Shown: positions 48,872 to 56,360 of the stretch, in pieces
Layout of the letters: every line of letters begins with the position of its first letter
Numbering within the stretch: position 1 is the stretch's first letter
Assembly: GCF_052055875.1 (NCBI RefSeq)
Contig: NZ_CP170508.1
Span: 2,108,001 to 2,172,000 of the forward strand
Origin: Methanosphaerula subterraneus
Lineage (GTDB): Archaea > Halobacteriota > Methanomicrobia > Methanomicrobiales > Methanospirillaceae
Direction of reading: 5' to 3'
Length of the DNA: 64,000 nucleotides
Notes under the pieces: model-generated
Database searches by the model: none
The model's input: the letters and a program-made list of their open reading frames with translations, nothing else
What the model was told of the DNA's origin: nothing
Program-made: the position numbers and the translations under genes

Positions 48872-49534
48872 ATGTGCGGCCGGTACTCTCTCGTATGGAC
48901 TGACGACCTCGGCACCCGGTTCAGGGTCTACCTGACGGACCTGGGCGGCCGGTCCCATTTCAATGTCGCGCCGTCCCAGACGATGCCGGTGATCGTGGAG
49001 GACGGGGATGTCCGGATGGTCATGATGGCGTGGGGGCTTCTCCCGCACTGGGCGAAGGACCTGCAGGGCTCCCATCGTCCCATCAATGCCCGGGCCGAGA
49101 CGCTGGCCGAGAAGCCGCTCTTTCGCGGGCTGCTGAAGCAGCACCGCTGCCTGATCCCGGCGAGCGGGTTTTACGAATGGAAGCGGGCCGGCGCTCGAAA
49201 ACAACCCTACTACATCCGCTTGAAGGAGTCGCCCGTCTTTGCGTTCGCCGGCCTCTACGATGTCTGGCACGGGGCCGACGGCGGGGCATTCCCGACCTAC
49301 ACGATCATCACGACAGAGGCCAACAACCTCGTCAGCCCGATTCACAACCGCATGCCGGTGATCCTCAGGCCGGAGGACGAGGGACGCTGGCTGGCCCCCA
49401 CACCGCCGGCACCGGACGAGGTGCAGGCGATCCTCGGGCCTTATCCCGCTGAAGCGATGGAGGCCTATCCGGTCTCGCCCCGGGTGAACAGCCCGACCGA
49501 GGACGACGAGCAGCTGATCGCCCCGCTCTCGTGA
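48872..49534 (+). CDS. SRAP domain protein (HMCES/YedK family)
   Basis: 220 aa from ATG 48872, giving MCGRYS so that Cys2 becomes the N-terminus. Cys2, N-domain motif SHFNVAPSQ, WGLLPHWA, NARAETLAEKPLF, CLIPASGFYEWKR (catalytic Glu), TTEANNLVSPIHNRMPVIL (catalytic His in IHNRMP) are all present. The family forms a thiazolidine crosslink with abasic sites in single-stranded DNA. Its earlier name SOS response-associated peptidase comes from operons in bacteria. A strong palindrome upstream suggests tight control. Confidence 0.93.
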   Translation: MCGRYSLVWTDDLGTRFRVYLTDLGGRSHFNVAPSQTMPVIVEDGDVRMVMMAWGLLPHWAKDLQGSHRPINARAETLAEKPLFRGLLKQHRCLIPASGFYEWKRAGARKQPYYIRLKESPVFAFAGLYDVWHGADGGAFPTYTIITTEANNLVSPIHNRMPVILRPEDEGRWLAPTPPAPDEVQAILGPYPAEAMEAYPVSPRVNSPTEDDEQLIAPLS

Positions 49535-49553
49535 GGCGGTGACCGCCGGCACC

Positions 49554-49602
49554 TGCCGATCCCCTGGAGAAGATCTCGCCGCGGGCCGGCGGGATCGGCA
49601 GA
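49554..49602. other. 11-bp-stem inverted repeat after the SRAP gene
   Basis: CTGCCGATCCC and GGGATCGGCAG with a 27-base, GC-rich spacer, 20 bp after the SRAP stop. A smaller GGCGG/CCGCC hairpin lies at 49536-49548. No T-run follows. Perhaps a terminator-like or protective 3' hairpin. Confidence 0.4.
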
Positions 49603-49633
49603 TTCATGGTTGGGAATGAAGTTCCCGAACGTG

Positions 49634-49641
49634 CTTATATC
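49634..49641 (+). promoter_or_regulatory. TATA box candidate of the EFR1 gene
   Basis: CTTATATC about 68-75 bp before the ATG at 49709. Confidence 0.35.
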
Positions 49642-49708
49642 AGGAGATCGATAGATGGACTACGATACGGCAGGGTTGATCGCTCTTCTCGCTGCATGAA
49701 GGAGGACC

Positions 49709-50509
49709 ATGAAGACCATCATCTATTATTTCACCGGCACCGGCAACTCGCTCGCCGCTGCAAAGAAGATCGCCGCGGTACTGGAGGACTGCGAGCTGGT
49801 GCCGATCGGATCGCTTATGGAGACTCCTGGTGACGTCATCCCCTCCGCGGAGCGTGTCGGCATCGTATGCCCGGTCTATTTTTCCGGACTCCCGGCGATG
49901 GTGGCCGCGTTTGCAGGGCGCCTCCGTCTCGCCGGCTCTGGCTATCTCTTCGCCGTCGTAACGTTCGGTGGGGGGCTGGGGGCAGGATCGACCCTCAGGC
50001 AGCTTGACGGAATCTTCAGGAGACGCCTCTCCCGCGGGCTCGATGCGGGGTTCAGGGTGAAGATGCCGGGCAATTACATCCTGATGTACGAGCCGCCTGC
50101 CGGCGAAGAACGGGACGCCGTACTTGCCGCGGCAGACAGCGAGATCGCACGGATTGCAGACACCGTCAGGCAATCTCGGAAGCAGGAGTTCCCCAGTTCG
50201 CTCTCCGAACGGCTGGTCCATCCCCTGATCTATACCTGGTTCGTCTCCCGGGTCCATACAGAAGACCGGAAGTTCATCGTCACCGACCGATGTACGTCCT
50301 GCGGTATCTGTGCGGCGGTCTGCCCGGCAGAAAATATCGAACTGGTCGAGGGGAAGCCGGTCTGGAGACACCACTGCGAGCTCTGCTGCGGGTGCATCCA
50401 TCTCTGCCCGGTGCAGGCCATCCAGGCAGGAGCGAAGACGGAGAAATGGCTGCGGTACCGGAACCCGGATGTCACCGTTGCTGAGCTGAAAATTCGCCGG
50501 GAAAATTGA
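49709..50509 (+). CDS. EFR1-family flavodoxin-ferredoxin protein
   Basis: 266 aa. Flavodoxin-like N-terminal domain (YYFTGTGNSLAAAKKIA, GIVCPVYFSGLPAMVAAF) of about 170 residues, then two [4Fe-4S] clusters: CTSCGICAAVCPAENI and CELCCGCIHLCPVQAI. The family name is EFR1 ferrodoxin. It passes electrons between flavin and iron-sulfur partners; physiological partners unknown. CATGAAGGAGGACC before the ATG is a strong ribosome binding site. Confidence 0.93.
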   Translation: MKTIIYYFTGTGNSLAAAKKIAAVLEDCELVPIGSLMETPGDVIPSAERVGIVCPVYFSGLPAMVAAFAGRLRLAGSGYLFAVVTFGGGLGAGSTLRQLDGIFRRRLSRGLDAGFRVKMPGNYILMYEPPAGEERDAVLAAADSEIARIADTVRQSRKQEFPSSLSERLVHPLIYTWFVSRVHTEDRKFIVTDRCTSCGICAAVCPAENIELVEGKPVWRHHCELCCGCIHLCPVQAIQAGAKTEKWLRYRNPDVTVAELKIRREN

Positions 50510-50599
50510 TACATACGCACTCCTGCTCCCGGCAGCTGGTGATCCCGGGGACGAGGACCTGGCGGGATCCCTTTTTCCTGGACTGGTGGGGAGGGGAGT

Positions 50600-50992
50600 G
50601 GCATCCTGAACTGGATGCTCGCAGGTCTCCGGAGATACTATGCAGCCGGCACACTCGCCAAACCCCCCGAGCTGGTGGCCAGTACCAACGCATACCGGGC
50701 ACATCAGGATATTCTCAGGGGATTCATCCCGGAGCGGTGTATCACGGGATGGGAGTAGCGATGCCTGAGAACCGAGCTCCATAGTGAGTACGCCGCATGG
50801 TGTAGAGAATACTCCGAAGAGATACTCCAGCCAAAAGACTTCTACCAGGCACTTCGTGAGCACAATTTCGAGGAGAAACGAGGCATATACGGGGAGTACT
50901 CTGTCGGGATCAGGCTCAAAAATTCCAGAGAACTGGCAGGTTTTGAAAAAGAACTTGAGTCAGGGGATGCGAGTTACCAGATTCCCCTCTGA
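50600..50992 (+). pseudogene. C-terminal remnant of a P4/D5-type phage or plasmid primase
   Basis: The reading GILNWMLAGLRRYYAAGTLA, then ELVASTNAYRAHQDILRGFI, runs to a TAG at about 50757, resumes in the same frame as LHSEYAAWCREYSEEILQPKDF and YQALREHNFEEKRGIYGEYS, and ends at TGA 50990-50992. This is the C-terminal pattern of the D5/P4 primase-helicase family (GILNW..EGL, then EYAAWC...F..AL...GF). Frames upstream are shifted and no helicase core is left. A relic of an integrated virus or plasmid. Confidence 0.75.
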
Positions 50993-50999
50993 TCATCTG

Positions 51000-51101
51000 G
51001 TGACAGGTGACAGGTGATGACACCTGTTTCAGATACCTTTCTCAGGGGTACTCTCGTGGAGAACGTATACAGAATAGGTGTCACTGCCTGTCACCTGTCA
51101 C
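51000..51101. repeat. Inverted repeat flanking a 72-bp spacer
   Basis: GTGACAGGTGACAGG at 51000-51014 and its exact reverse complement CCTGTCACCTGTCAC at 51087-51101. The arms contain a 7-bp direct repeat (GTGACAG). Located right behind the primase remnant; may be an iteron-type site or the edge of the old element. Confidence 0.5.
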
Positions 51102-51156
51102 TCTTGAAAATGCCAATAATGAGATCACCTGATCTGTGGATTCAGTCGGAGACGGG

Positions 51157-51541
51157 ACACCGTTAACGGGTATAAGCGGTTCCACATGGAGGCCGAGATA
51201 TCCGTACCCGTGGATTTGCCCTGATCCAGCAGGAGCAGATGGTAATTGAGTACGTCCGGCGAAATGGACGGATCACCAGATCTGATGCCGCAGCACTCTG
51301 TCAAATCAGTCTGCATCAGGTCGGTCGGCTTCTCACTGCCATAAAAAGCAACATCCCGAGTTTCAGTCAAGCGGCGTTGGCCGCGGGACCCATTACATCT
51401 GGACTGAGTAGAAGAATCGAGCGAGGTGAGAGAAATACGAGCGTGCTCGCAATGAGAGATATGCACTCACAAAGAGGGACTGATATGAGTGAGCGGCGAA
51501 TAACTCAATCCACACTCTTCGAGAGTGACTCGAGGCGGTAA
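51157..51541 (+). pseudogene. Degraded C-terminal fragment of an HTH protein
   Basis: From about 51190 a frame reads IRTRGFALIQQEQMVIEYVR, then RNGRITRSDAAALCQISLHQVGRLL: a winged-helix end resembling the C-termini of Schlafen/AlbA-type or RecG-like regulators. The piece before it, YKRFHMEAE, lies in another frame, so a frameshift separates the two. The last 50 codons to 51541 have no family look. Together with the primase piece it marks a decayed element. Confidence 0.5.
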
Positions 51542-51571
51542 GAAGTGGATGTGAAGATACATTCTCATAAC

Positions 51572-52513
51572 CTATCCCTTCTCCCCCTTGCCCTTTACTC
51601 CGTCCCCGCTGCCGGCACCCGATGAGCCACCCTCCTCTACTGGAATCCGGACCTCGGCGAAGTACGGGGGATAGAAGATATACCCGCCCTTTCGCAGCGG
51701 ATCGGTGACGATCAGGCCGGCCCCCTCCTGCGCAACCGTCGTGATGTACGAGTGGTACCGGACCCGCCTGAACTCCGCGAGTGAAAGGTACGGTGCGACC
51801 GCCTCCGCCGTCGTGTTCCGGTACTTCGGAACGATTGCCGGCTCCTCCATCCCTCTCCCGAGCCGGTACTTCCTCACCGTCCATGCATCCGGCGTCTCAC
51901 CGATCATCAGCCACCGGAAGGGGTTGGCGGACGGCACTGCCCGCCCGTCACCATCCACCTTCGGCCGGGCGATCCCGAACGCCGCGAGGCGGACGGCCAG
52001 GAATGCGCAGATGATCGCCACGTAGGGGAGGATCATGGTTGGAAAACCGATCACGCCCAGCCCCATCCAGAGCAGGAAGAGGAGGCTGGTCGCTGCGAGG
52101 AGGACGCTCGGCCCGGGGAGGAGGCCGGCGGTGTACTTTGTATCCGAGACCGGCGCGAAGAGCGGGATCCCCGGGCAGGCGAGCCAGTCGAGCCCGATAT
52201 GCAGGAACGTACCGCCCAGGACGGCGGCGAACGCGACGGGGCCGGCCGGCGCAGGAAGGACGATCATCCCGGCCAGGGTCGCGAGCGTGATGCCGGCCCA
52301 TGCCAGCACCGCCATGCCGACAGCCCCTCCGATGCTGTGGGCCATCCCCCCGTGGGTGAAGAGGTACAACCGGGGATTGCTGTCCGAGACCCGGGAGAAG
52401 AGGATGTCCGCGTCGATGATCACCGCACCGAGCACCAGAAACGGCATCAACTCCGGGATACCGAGGACGTACGCAAGGACGGCGGCTGTCAGGGCGTGGG
52501 TGAGTGAATCCAC
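51572..52513 (-). CDS. Membrane-bound metal-dependent hydrolase (YdjM/DUF457 family)
   Basis: 313 aa. MDSLTHALTAAVL with LVLGAVIIDADILF and THGGMAHSIGGAV is the LexA-regulated YdjM pattern (Asp and His metal residues in an N-terminal membrane domain). Five or six membrane helices up to about residue 180, then a soluble part with DAWTVRKYRLGRGMEEP and a Gly/Glu-rich end. Substrate unknown. Confidence 0.85.
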   Translation of the reverse strand: MDSLTHALTAAVLAYVLGIPELMPFLVLGAVIIDADILFSRVSDSNPRLYLFTHGGMAHSIGGAVGMAVLAWAGITLATLAGMIVLPAPAGPVAFAAVLGGTFLHIGLDWLACPGIPLFAPVSDTKYTAGLLPGPSVLLAATSLLFLLWMGLGVIGFPTMILPYVAIICAFLAVRLAAFGIARPKVDGDGRAVPSANPFRWLMIGETPDAWTVRKYRLGRGMEEPAIVPKYRNTTAEAVAPYLSLAEFRRVRYHSYITTVAQEGAGLIVTDPLRKGGYIFYPPYFAEVRIPVEEGGSSGAGSGDGVKGKGEKG

Positions 52514-52578
52514 ACTACCGGTTATCGCTTCCCATTATAAGAGGATGCGTGTCGAGAAGAAAAGGGGGGATTCGTCGC

Positions 52579-53022
52579 TCAAACCTTCTTCAGCGAATCG
52601 ATCACGATCTGGAAGGGCTCGGCACCATCCGCGTAGATGAACTCGATCTCACCCGGAGCGACGAGTGAGCCGGAAGAGTACCCACCCCCGTGCTGGATCA
52701 TGGAGATGGACGTTCCGTCACGACCGATCGCTCCGGCACAGGTGACGTTCTTCCAGACCCCGGTCTGGTTCGTGAAGATGAAGTTTCCCGAAAAGACCCG
52801 GCCTTTCTGTTCGGTGACCTGCATGGTCATGATGCTGCCGGTAGCGTTGTTGTACCCTTCCCCTTCGGTGTACCCATTGATAGTCCCACTCCAGTTCCCG
52901 AGGAGGCTGGGCGGATCAGCGACCGCAGTAGTGCTCTCCTGAGAGACGGTTGTGCATCCGGAGATCAGCACGGCGAGGAGGAGCATACCTGCACAGAACA
53001 CGGCTTTCATGTTCACGTTCAT
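52579..53022 (-). CDS. Lipoprotein, copy 1 of a tandem triplet
   Basis: 147 aa. Lipobox LISGC (C23), then LLGNWSGTINGYTEGEGYNN, VTEQKGRVFSGNFIFTNQTGVW, AGAIGRDGTSISMIQHGGGYSSGSLVAPGEIEFIY and a final IDSLKKV. The body looks like an all-beta barrel. The GNWSGT...NQTG...GRDG pattern is shared with the next two genes at about 55-75% identity by eye. No function known. Its promoter matches those of the other two copies. Confidence 0.8.
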   Translation of the reverse strand: MNVNMKAVFCAGMLLLAVLISGCTTVSQESTTAVADPPSLLGNWSGTINGYTEGEGYNNATGSIMTMQVTEQKGRVFSGNFIFTNQTGVWKNVTCAGAIGRDGTSISMIQHGGGYSSGSLVAPGEIEFIYADGAEPFQIVIDSLKKV

Positions 53023-53044
53023 ATCGTTTTGATGATGCCCGAAG

Positions 53045-53056
53045 AGGGATAAACCC
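53045..53056 (-). promoter_or_regulatory. Promoter of lipoprotein copy 1
   Basis: Minus strand GGGTTTATCC, about 25-33 bp before the ATG at 53022. It is part of a block conserved in front of all three copies (CAAAAGATCGG, then TTTATCC). Confidence 0.5.
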
Positions 53057-53317
53057 GATCTTTTGAGTACAGCCGGCCTGATCTATCCGCTCGTCCCCAC
53101 CAGGCTGCGGGAATCTGGTATACCTGCCGGCGGTGGGCGCCGCACCTGTCGGATCCTCTGGTATCCGCCGGTGAATCGGGTTTCCGGACCTGCGTAATCA
53201 CAAAAATGGGACGATGGAGGGATCATCTGGTGTGATGAACCCCATATCCCCCTGTCCGGGTCTCCGCCCACTCATCAGGCATGATCCTGATGTACCTAAA
53301 GAAGAGGAGAGCCTCGC

Positions 53318-53767
53318 TCAGCGCTTCTTCAGTGAATCGACCGTGATGGCGAAGGGCTTGTCCCCATTCGAGTAGATGAACTCGATCTCATCCGGAGCGA
53401 CAAGGGTGCCGGTGGAATACCCTCCCTCGTTCTGGACCAGGGTCAGTGTCCTGCCATCGCGGCCGATCGCCCCGGCACCGGTGGTGGTCTTCCAGACTCC
53501 GGTCTGGTTCGTGAAGACGAACTCCCCCGAAAAGATCCGGCCATTCTGTTCAGTGATCCTCATGGTCATGGTATTCCCGGAATAGGCGTTGTACCCCTCC
53601 CCTTCCATGTACCCAGTGATCGTACCGCTCCAGTTCCCGAGCAGGCTGGGCGTATCGGCAACCGCACCCGTATTCTCCTGAGAGACGGTTGTACATCCAG
53701 AGATCAGCACTGCGAGGAGGAGCATGCTCGCACAGATCACGGCTTTCATCTTCATGGTAACGTTCAT
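53318..53767 (-). CDS. Lipoprotein, copy 2 of a tandem triplet
   Basis: 149 aa from ATG 53767 (MNVTMKMKAV; the open frame runs on upstream but that part is the promoter block seen in the other copies). Lipobox LISGC, LLGNWSGTITGYMEGEGYN, ITEQNGRIFSGEFVFTNQTGVW, IGRDGRTLTLVQNEGGYSTGTLVAPDEIEFIYSNGDKPFAI. Closest to copy 1. Confidence 0.8.
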   Translation of the reverse strand: MNVTMKMKAVICASMLLLAVLISGCTTVSQENTGAVADTPSLLGNWSGTITGYMEGEGYNAYSGNTMTMRITEQNGRIFSGEFVFTNQTGVWKTTTGAGAIGRDGRTLTLVQNEGGYSTGTLVAPDEIEFIYSNGDKPFAITVDSLKKR

Positions 53768-53789
53768 ATCGTTCAGATATTGCCTGAAA

Positions 53790-53801
53790 AGGGATAAGCC
53801 C
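53790..53801 (-). promoter_or_regulatory. Promoter of lipoprotein copy 2
   Basis: Minus strand GGGCTTATCC with the same CAAAAGATCGG block in front, about 25-33 bp from the ATG at 53767. Confidence 0.5.
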
Positions 53802-53864
53802 GATCTTTTGATTGCGCCGGCTTGCGGTTCCCTACCCGGGCGACTGTTGTGTCCCAGAATGGAT

Positions 53865-53871
53865 AAAAAAA
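53865..53871 (-). terminator. T-run behind lipoprotein copy 3
   Basis: Minus strand reads CCTTTTTTTATCC after the stop codon at 53884, an archaeal terminator-like run separating copy 3 from copy 2. Confidence 0.45.
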
Positions 53872-53883
53872 GGGGAGGTGTGC

Positions 53884-54327
53884 TCAAACTTTCTTCAGCG
53901 AATCGATCGCGATTTCGAAGGGCTCGCTCCCATCCGAGTAGATGAGTTCAATCTCACCCGTGGTAACAAGGGAGCCTGAAGAATGTCCGCCACCGTCCTC
54001 GACCATGGTCAGGGTCTTGCCGTCACGGCCGATCACGCCGGCGCATTTGTTGGACGACAGAATTCCGGTCTGGTTCGTGAAGAGGAACTCACCCGAAAAG
54101 ATCCGGCCTTTCTGTTCGGTGACCTTCATGGTCATGTTGAAGCCGGCATAATCGTTATATCCCACCCCATTTTCGTATGCATTCATCGTACCGGTCCAGT
54201 TCCCAAGCAGATTGGGTGTATCGGCCACTGCACCGTTACTCCCCTGGGGGGCGGTTGTGCATCCGCAGATCAGCACTGCCAGAATTAGGACGCTCGCGCA
54301 GAGCATAACTTTCATATTCACATTCAT
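53884..54327 (-). CDS. Lipoprotein, copy 3 of a tandem triplet
   Basis: 147 aa. Lipobox LICGC, LLGNWTGTMNAYENGVGYND, VTEQKGRIFSGEFLFTNQTGIL, KCAGVIGRDGKTLTMVEDGGGHSSGSL, ending EPFEIAIDSLKKV. Most diverged copy of the three: the Trp after NQTG is lost and a second Cys appears in LICGC. Confidence 0.8.
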   Translation of the reverse strand: MNVNMKVMLCASVLILAVLICGCTTAPQGSNGAVADTPNLLGNWTGTMNAYENGVGYNDYAGFNMTMKVTEQKGRIFSGEFLFTNQTGILSSNKCAGVIGRDGKTLTMVEDGGGHSSGSLVTTGEIELIYSDGSEPFEIAIDSLKKV

Positions 54328-54349
54328 ATCGTTCTAATGAAGCCCGGAG

Positions 54350-54361
54350 ACGGATAAATCC
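54350..54361 (-). promoter_or_regulatory. Promoter of lipoprotein copy 3
   Basis: Minus strand GGATTTATCC with the CAAAAGATCGG block, about 25-33 bp from the ATG at 54327. Confidence 0.5.
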
Positions 54362-54528
54362 GATCTTTTGATTGCAGCCGGCCCGGGCTTCGGCTTTCTC
54401 GAAGGCGCATTTTTGCATGGGGTCGACCGGGGGAGTTGTGTGTTCACACGCTCCGGAGAAGGGAACGGATGGAAGAACCCGGGTGGCAGGTATGTTCCAC
54501 TTGACCTAAATCCTTCGCAAAAAATGGA

Positions 54529-54543
54529 GAAATTTAATATATT
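54529..54543 (+). promoter_or_regulatory. TATA box of the kdp operon
   Basis: GAAATTTAATATATT, a strong BRE/TATA-type element, followed six bases later by a palindrome. About 130 bp upstream of kdpA. Confidence 0.6.
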
Positions 54544-54548
54544 CCTTG

Positions 54549-54570
54549 CTCATTCACATCTGTGAATGAG
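54549..54570. promoter_or_regulatory. Palindromic operator at the kdp promoter
   Basis: CTCATTCACA, TC spacer, TGTGAATGAG: perfect 10-bp arms. It lies just behind the TATA box and covers the expected transcription start, so a bound protein would block kdp transcription. The regulator is not in the window. Confidence 0.65.
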
Positions 54571-54671
54571 ATATGTTCGGTTCGTCGCCCCTGTGGCGTC
54601 GAGGTGAAACCATCTATGGTGAGATCTTCTCGTCAACACAAACCGGCCCATCCGCCATCTGGTGATCTTCG

Positions 54672-56360
54672 GTGACATCCCCCGATCCATCCCTTGATGC
54701 AGTGGGAATTATCGTTTTCGTGCTTCTTCTGACCGCTGCCGCCGTCCTCCTCGGAAGGTACATGGCCCGGCTCTTCTTCAATGACAGACCTCCGGCCATC
54801 ACCCGTGCCCTCGAGACCCCCGTCCACCGCCTGCTCGGAGTCGATCCCAAAGCCGAGGAGACCTGGCGAGGTTATGCTCGCGACCTCCTCCTCTTCAACG
54901 GCATTGGCGTCGCATTCCTCTTCGTCCTGCTCCTTCTGCAGGGTTTTCTGCCGCTCAACCCGGCCGGGGTACCGGGTTTCGCCCCCGACCTCGCCCTGAA
55001 CACCGCGGTCTCGTTCGTGACCAACACCAACTGGCAGGCGTATTCGGGTGAAGCCGCTGCGAGTTACCTCTCGCAGATGGCCGGGTTCACGGTCCAGAAC
55101 TTTCTCTCGGCCGCCACCGGCCTCGCGGTGACCGTCGTGCTCATCCGGGGGCTCACCCGGCGTGAGACCGACCGGGTCGGCTGCTTCTGGGTCGACCTCA
55201 CCCGGGCCGTCATCGGCGTCCTGCTCCCCCTCGCGATCGTCGCCGCCCTCCTCCTCGCCTCCCAGGGGGTGATCCAGAACCTCGACCCGTACGTCCAGAC
55301 CGGCGACGGCCTGCAGACGATCGCGATGGGACCCGTCGCCTCCCAGGAGGCGATCAAGGAGCTCGGGACCAACGGCGGCGGTTTCTTCAACGCGAACGCC
55401 GCCCATCCCTTCGAGAACCCGACCCCGTTCACCAACTTCCTCGAGGTCTTCATGCTCCTCCTCATCCCGGCCGCGATCCCGTTCATGTTCGGGGAGGCCG
55501 TCGGCGACCGGCGGCAGGGGTACATCCTCTTCGCCGTGATGCTCGCCCTCTTCCTCGGGACCTTCACGGTCCTGTACACGGCCGAGCTCGGCGGAAATCC
55601 GCTCCTCCCGGGAACCTCGGGCATTCCGATGGAGGGGAAGGAGGTCAGGTTCGGACTCGCCGGCACCGCCCTCTTTTCGACCGCCACCACGGCCACCTCC
55701 TGCGGGGCGGTCGACGCGATGCACGACTCCCTGACCCCGCTCGGCGGCCTCGTGCCCCTCGCCCTGATCCTCCTCGGCGAGGTCGTCTTCGGGGGGGTCG
55801 GTTCGGGCTTCTACACCCTGATCGCGTTCGTCATCATCGCGGTCTTCATCGCAGGACTGATGATCGGCCGGACCCCCGAGTACCTCGGCAAGAAGATCGG
55901 GGCCTTTGAGATGGAGATGGCGGTCGTGGCCGTGCTCACGGCCGGCATCCTCGTCCTCGTCCTCTCCGGCATCGCCCTCGCCCTCCCGGCCGGCACGAGT
56001 TCGATCCTGAACCCCGGCCCCCACGGCCTCTCCGAGATCGTCTATGCCTTCGCCTCGATGGCCAACAACAACGGCTCGGCCTTCGCCGGGCTGAATGCGG
56101 CTTCGCTCTTCTATACTCTCACCGGCTCCCTCGCCATGGTTATCGGACGGTTCGTGCCGATCGTCGCAGTCCTCGCCCTGGCCGGCGGACTCGCGGCTAA
56201 AAAGACGGTCCCGCCATCCTTCGGTACCCTGCCGACGCACACCGTACCGTTTGCCGTCTGGCTGGTCCTGGTGATCCTGATCGTCGGAGCACTCACCTTC
56301 TTTCCGATCTTTGCAATGGGCCCGATCGCCGAACACCTGCAGATGGTGGGAGGAATCTAG
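54672..56360 (+). CDS. kdpA: Potassium-transporting ATPase A chain
   Basis: 562 aa from GTG 54672 with GGTGA seven bases upstream. About ten membrane helices; potassium-channel-like P-loops: SFVTNTNWQAYSGE, IKELGTNGGGFFNANAAHPFENPT, TATTATSCGAVDAMHDS and FASMANNNGSAFAG. This is the K+-selective pore of the KdpFABC complex, which scavenges potassium at low concentration. No kdpF gene is seen ahead of it, although such a short gene could be missed. Directly followed by kdpB. Confidence 0.95.
   Translation: MTSPDPSLDAVGIIVFVLLLTAAAVLLGRYMARLFFNDRPPAITRALETPVHRLLGVDPKAEETWRGYARDLLLFNGIGVAFLFVLLLLQGFLPLNPAGVPGFAPDLALNTAVSFVTNTNWQAYSGEAAASYLSQMAGFTVQNFLSAATGLAVTVVLIRGLTRRETDRVGCFWVDLTRAVIGVLLPLAIVAALLLASQGVIQNLDPYVQTGDGLQTIAMGPVASQEAIKELGTNGGGFFNANAAHPFENPTPFTNFLEVFMLLLIPAAIPFMFGEAVGDRRQGYILFAVMLALFLGTFTVLYTAELGGNPLLPGTSGIPMEGKEVRFGLAGTALFSTATTATSCGAVDAMHDSLTPLGGLVPLALILLGEVVFGGVGSGFYTLIAFVIIAVFIAGLMIGRTPEYLGKKIGAFEMEMAVVAVLTAGILVLVLSGIALALPAGTSSILNPGPHGLSEIVYAFASMANNNGSAFAGLNAASLFYTLTGSLAMVIGRFVPIVAVLALAGGLAAKKTVPPSFGTLPTHTVPFAVWLVLVILIVGALTFFPIFAMGPIAEHLQMVGGI

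Noticed and set aside
54328..54671. Possible c-di-AMP riboswitch in front of kdpA
   Set aside because: Looked for a conserved structured leader; only the palindrome and a small CGCC/GGCG hairpin are seen.
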